From positions 1-16,567 of the forward strand of contig JAIRPM010000192.1 of the NCBI GenBank assembly GCA_031257075.1: a stretch of DNA of 16,567 nucleotides, given 5' to 3'. The notes under the pieces were generated by a model. It was not told the origin of the DNA and did not search any database. It saw only the letters and a program-made list of their open reading frames with translations. Source of the stretch: Spirochaetaceae bacterium (lineage in GTDB: Bacteria; Spirochaetota; Spirochaetia; Treponematales; Breznakiellaceae). Below, piece by piece: positions 14,521 through 16,567 of the stretch (position 1 is its first letter; each line of letters opens with the position of its first letter). Made by a program: the position numbers and the translations under genes.

Positions 14521-16287
14521 TTAGCGTTCTTCGTGAGCCATAACCGAACTAAAACCGGCTTGGCCTAGACGCGCCGCTGTCTGCGGGATGTTTTCAGCGC
14601 TGACATTGGTAAGCACAACACGGTAATAATCCTCATATTGTTCATACATGGGATTAAGCCCGGCGCTGTCCAGCCTGTTAAACGTCTCGACCGCGTTTTT
14701 AGCTACCTTGAACGAACCGACTTGCAGGCGGTATTTATGCCCTTGTACAATGGGCGCGCCGGTTATTTCCGCTGCCGGATAACTTGGCCAGTTAATTGAA
14801 TCCGCCGTTTGCGGGGGAATCGGGCTGACACGAGCCTGCGCGGGCAATTGCTGCATGTTCGCTACATTCTGCGGCGCGGGCGGGCGCGGCGCGGCCGGAA
14901 CCGGAGTTACGGCAGTAGAAGCGGGCACCGGGCGTTGTGCCGGACTGGAGGCCGGAGGCGCGGCTGTTGCCGGACGGTTCGTTGCCGCCGGCTGGGAACC
15001 TCCTGCCAAGTTTTGAGGGTTTGCCATCGGGGTAGGCGGCGGCGTTGCCGGACGCTGCACCGCGGGGTCTTGTACCGGATAGCCGTAGGAGGGCGCGGGA
15101 TTGCGAATCTGCGGCGGCGTTGATGGCGTGTTTCCCGGCGGTGTTGATGGAGTCCCATTTGCCGGCGTTCCGGGCGGCAGTGTTCGCGGCGGCATATTAG
15201 AAGGATTAAGCGTAGAGGCGGGGACTGCCGTTCCTGTAAGCGGTGAATAAACAGTGTTTGTTTGCTGCGGAGCAGCAACTTGCGGTGCTGTTGCCGGACG
15301 CGCGGCAGCCGGTTGCTGAGGAGCAGCAACTTGCGGCGTTGCCGCCTGACGCGCGGCAGCCGGTTGTTGCTGAGGGGCAGCCTGCGCGGCTGTTGCCGGG
15401 CGAGGCGGCTGTTGCTGCGGGGCTGCTTGCGGGGCGGCCTGCGCGGCTGTTGCCGGGCGGGGCTGCTGTTGCTGCGGGGCAGATTGCGGAGCAGCCTGCG
15501 CGGCTGTTGCCGGACGGGGCTGCTGCTGCGGGGCAGCTTGCGGAGCGGCTTGCGGCGCTGTTGCCGGGCGGGGCTGCTGTTGCTGCGGGGCTGCTTGCGC
15601 GGCTGTTGCCGGACGCGGCTGTTGTTGCTGCGGGGCTGCTTGCGGCGCTGTTGCCGGACGCGGCTGTTGTTGCTGCTGCGGGGCTGCTTGCGCGGCTGTT
15701 GCCTGACGCGGCTGCTGTTGCGGGGCGGCTTGCGGCGGCGCCTGGCGCGGCTGTTGCTGCGGGGCAGCCGCAGGTGCGGTTTGACGGGGAACCGGCTGTT
15801 CATTTATGACAGGCTGACTTTCGATATTTTGCTGTCCCGCCGCCATTTGAACTTGAGCGGGATTCTGTGCCGCAACCCCGCCGGCAGCGCCCGCGACATT
15901 GGTTTCCATACCGCGCGGAAGCACTTCTATCGAAACTTGCGCAAGCCCGGACGTAAGCATATCGAGTTGGGCCGCGGCCGCGCGGGACACATCGATTACC
16001 CTGTTATGGACAAAAGGCCCGCGGTCATTAACGCGGACCGTAACCCGTCTGTTATTCGCAAGATTGGTAACAATGAGCATGGTCCCAAACGGAAGTTCGG
16101 GATGTGCTGCCGTAAATTCGTTGGGATTAAATACTTCCCCCGAAGCCGTAGGCCGGCCTTCAAATTCGGCGCCGTAAAAAGAAGCGGTTCCTTCCTGCCG
16201 GAAACCGGCCATTTCCAGTTGGCTTTGGGCAAAAATTGCCGCATTGGCCGCTAAACCAGCGCATACAAGCAAAACTATCTTTCTCAT
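14521..16287 (-). CDS. rlpA: RlpA-family septal/peptidoglycan protein with DPBB and SPOR domains
   Basis: RlpA proteins bind or cleave denuded peptidoglycan, typically at division sites. The 588-residue product has a signal peptide (LLVCAGLAANAAIFA, likely cleavage near residue 20) without a lipobox at its end. A DPBB domain follows at about 33-125 with GTASFYG, GRPTASGE (E51), TAAHPELPFGT (H62) and RVNDRGPF (D88). Those Glu, His and Asp are the conserved residues tied to lytic activity in P. aeruginosa RlpA. A very long Pro/Ala/Gln linker fills most of 130-510, and a C-terminal SPOR domain (about 516-588, YRLQVGSF...YRVVL) should bind glycan strands lacking stem peptides. Related RlpA linkers are much shorter. 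A good -10 lies upstream at 16316-16321. Confidence 0.92.
   Translation of the reverse strand: MRKIVLLVCAGLAANAAIFAQSQLEMAGFRQEGTASFYGAEFEGRPTASGEVFNPNEFTAAHPELPFGTMLIVTNLANNRRVTVRVNDRGPFVHNRVIDVSRAAAAQLDMLTSGLAQVSIEVLPRGMETNVAGAAGGVAAQNPAQVQMAAGQQNIESQPVINEQPVPRQTAPAAAPQQQPRQAPPQAAPQQQPRQATAAQAAPQQQQQPRPATAPQAAPQQQQPRPATAAQAAPQQQQPRPATAPQAAPQAAPQQQPRPATAAQAAPQSAPQQQQPRPATAAQAAPQAAPQQQPPRPATAAQAAPQQQPAAARQAATPQVAAPQQPAAARPATAPQVAAPQQTNTVYSPLTGTAVPASTLNPSNMPPRTLPPGTPANGTPSTPPGNTPSTPPQIRNPAPSYGYPVQDPAVQRPATPPPTPMANPQNLAGGSQPAATNRPATAAPPASSPAQRPVPASTAVTPVPAAPRPPAPQNVANMQQLPAQARVSPIPPQTADSINWPSYPAAEITGAPIVQGHKYRLQVGSFKVAKNAVETFNRLDSAGLNPMYEQYEDYYRVVLTNVSAENIPQTAARLGQAGFSSVMAHEER
15262..15777 (-). 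repeat. AAPQQQPRPATA-type repeat in the rlpA linker
   Basis: Residues about 171-342 of RlpA repeat a 12-15-residue unit built from AAPQ(n)PRPATA. The number of Gln and the Ala-Thr-Ala/Pro turns vary. The DNA is CTG/TTG- and GCC-rich and close to periodic, so slippage and length differences between strains are likely. It probably extends the SPOR domain away from the DPBB domain through the periplasm. It also creates long open frames on the other strand, which I do not take as genes. Confidence 0.85.
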
Positions 16288-16315
16288 ACGTCCATTATCG
16301 GCAAGTTCGCATAAA

Positions 16316-16321
16316 ATTATA
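16316..16321 (-). promoter_or_regulatory. -10 element of a probable rlpA promoter
   Basis: A perfect TATAAT reads on the minus strand at 16321-16316, about 28 nt before the rlpA ATG. No good -35 is visible at the usual distance. A nine-T tract on the plus strand (16342-16350) gives an A-tract just upstream on the minus strand and could act as an UP-like element. Confidence 0.5.
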
Positions 16322-16423
16322 AGGTATTTCTAAAAGGCCTGTTTTTTTTTGTTTGTCCTCTGAGGGAACGTTTTTTACCGCGCAAAATTGCGGCCGTCCG
16401 CTATTCCCAGAACCCCTAAACTA

Positions 16424-16432
16424 TGCTATAAT
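16424..16432 (+). promoter_or_regulatory. extended -10 promoter for the ferredoxin-like gene
   Basis: TGCTATAAT is a perfect extended -10. The predicted start near 16439 leaves a leader of about 25 nt that contains the GGAGGG ribosome-binding site (16455-16460). The -35 region is weak (TTCCCA), as is common with extended -10 promoters. Confidence 0.65.
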
Positions 16433-16463
16433 ATGTTATTCTCAAGTAATGAACGGAGGGTTT

Positions 16464-16567
16464 ATGGCAAACATTCATTTTAAGGTTGAGGGGTCGGACG
16501 CGGTAACCGTGCGCGGCGCGGCGGGCGATTCCATTCTGGACTTAGCGATAAAGGCGGGCATCGCGTT
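16464..16567 (+). CDS. 2Fe-2S ferredoxin-like protein, N-terminal fragment
   Basis: Only the first 34 codons are inside the window, running off its end. The fragment opens with MANIHFKVEG, has a Val-Thr-Val strand, and ends in AGDSILDLAIKAGIA. This matches the start of plant/adrenodoxin-type 2Fe-2S ferredoxin domains, where GxSLLDAAxxAGI leads to the cluster cysteines just downstream. Those cysteines are outside the window. Candidates include a small ferredoxin, or the N-terminus of a longer protein such as a corrinoid-activation (RACo/DUF4445) protein. GGAGGG sits just upstream of the ATG. It diverges from rlpA. Confidence 0.6.
   Translation, partial: MANIHFKVEGSDAVTVRGAAGDSILDLAIKAGIA

Noticed and set aside
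15262..15777. CRISPR-like periodic array in the rlpA region
   Set aside because: The units are in frame, encode a low-complexity linker, lack unique spacers of constant length and have no cas genes nearby.
15243..16254. Long open frames on the strand opposite rlpA, and another frame on the same strand (up to 330 residues)
   Set aside because: They come from the GC-rich periodic repeat of rlpA, have Arg/Leu/Ala low-complexity products and no start signals. RlpA has recognisable domains at both ends.
1..16567. Insertion sequence, prophage or integrated element
   Set aside because: No transposase, integrase, tRNA-end attachment site or target-site duplication is visible. The palindromes are too short to be IS ends by themselves.

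Overview
The window is about 16.6 kb of moderately GC-balanced bacterial DNA that looks like a spirochaete of the Treponema lineage, perhaps a gut clade. That assignment is inference. It rests on the gene mix: a ptsI-led operon, an RlpA with a very long Pro/Ala/Gln linker, a secreted lipoprotein built from chitobiase-C, InlB-type and beta-helix repeats, and a kinase-ATPase/HDOD fusion. There is no rRNA, tRNA, transposase, phage gene or CRISPR array.

Left part (1-3949), minus strand: a four-gene run, ptsI -> MobB-like P-loop protein -> accA -> Smr-domain protein, from a strong promoter at 3974-4001. It joins phosphotransfer (PTS enzyme I), an uncharacterised nucleotide-binding protein, fatty-acid synthesis (AccA) and a small nuclease-like domain. 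Downstream of smr, at 1-117, lie three palindromes, two of which compete for the same arm.

Middle (4085-6907), plus strand: a lipoprotein gene whose promoter sits almost on its start codon, then two overlapping genes for secreted proteins (an unrecognised one and a DUF192 protein).

Centre (6927-10024), plus strand: from a near-consensus promoter, an operon of a histidine-kinase-type ATPase/HDOD protein, a ribosome-hibernation (HPF/RaiA-like) protein and a FchA-type cyclodeaminase/cyclohydrolase. Two hairpins follow, then a stand-alone CheY-like receiver. Right of it (10086-14427) lie a DUF212/PAP2-related membrane protein, an unrecognised multi-span membrane protein and an MFS-like transporter with a HEAT-like C-terminal region.

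Right end: rlpA (minus strand) converges on the transporter across a 17-bp perfect hairpin. It diverges from a partial 2Fe-2S ferredoxin-like gene that runs off the window.

The most unusual non-coding signal is a family of short intergenic palindromes with the core CGCTGATTA...TAATCAGCG. Copies and relatives sit at about 2-33, 77-117, 1611-1637, 4012-4042 and 9544-9576, with an echo around 14460-14528. Two copies differ in their arms by compensated base pairs. The proteins most worth a second look are the ATPase/HDOD fusion with a degenerate ATP-binding box, the MobB-like protein with a Cys/His cluster, and the transporter-HEAT fusion next to an unknown membrane protein.
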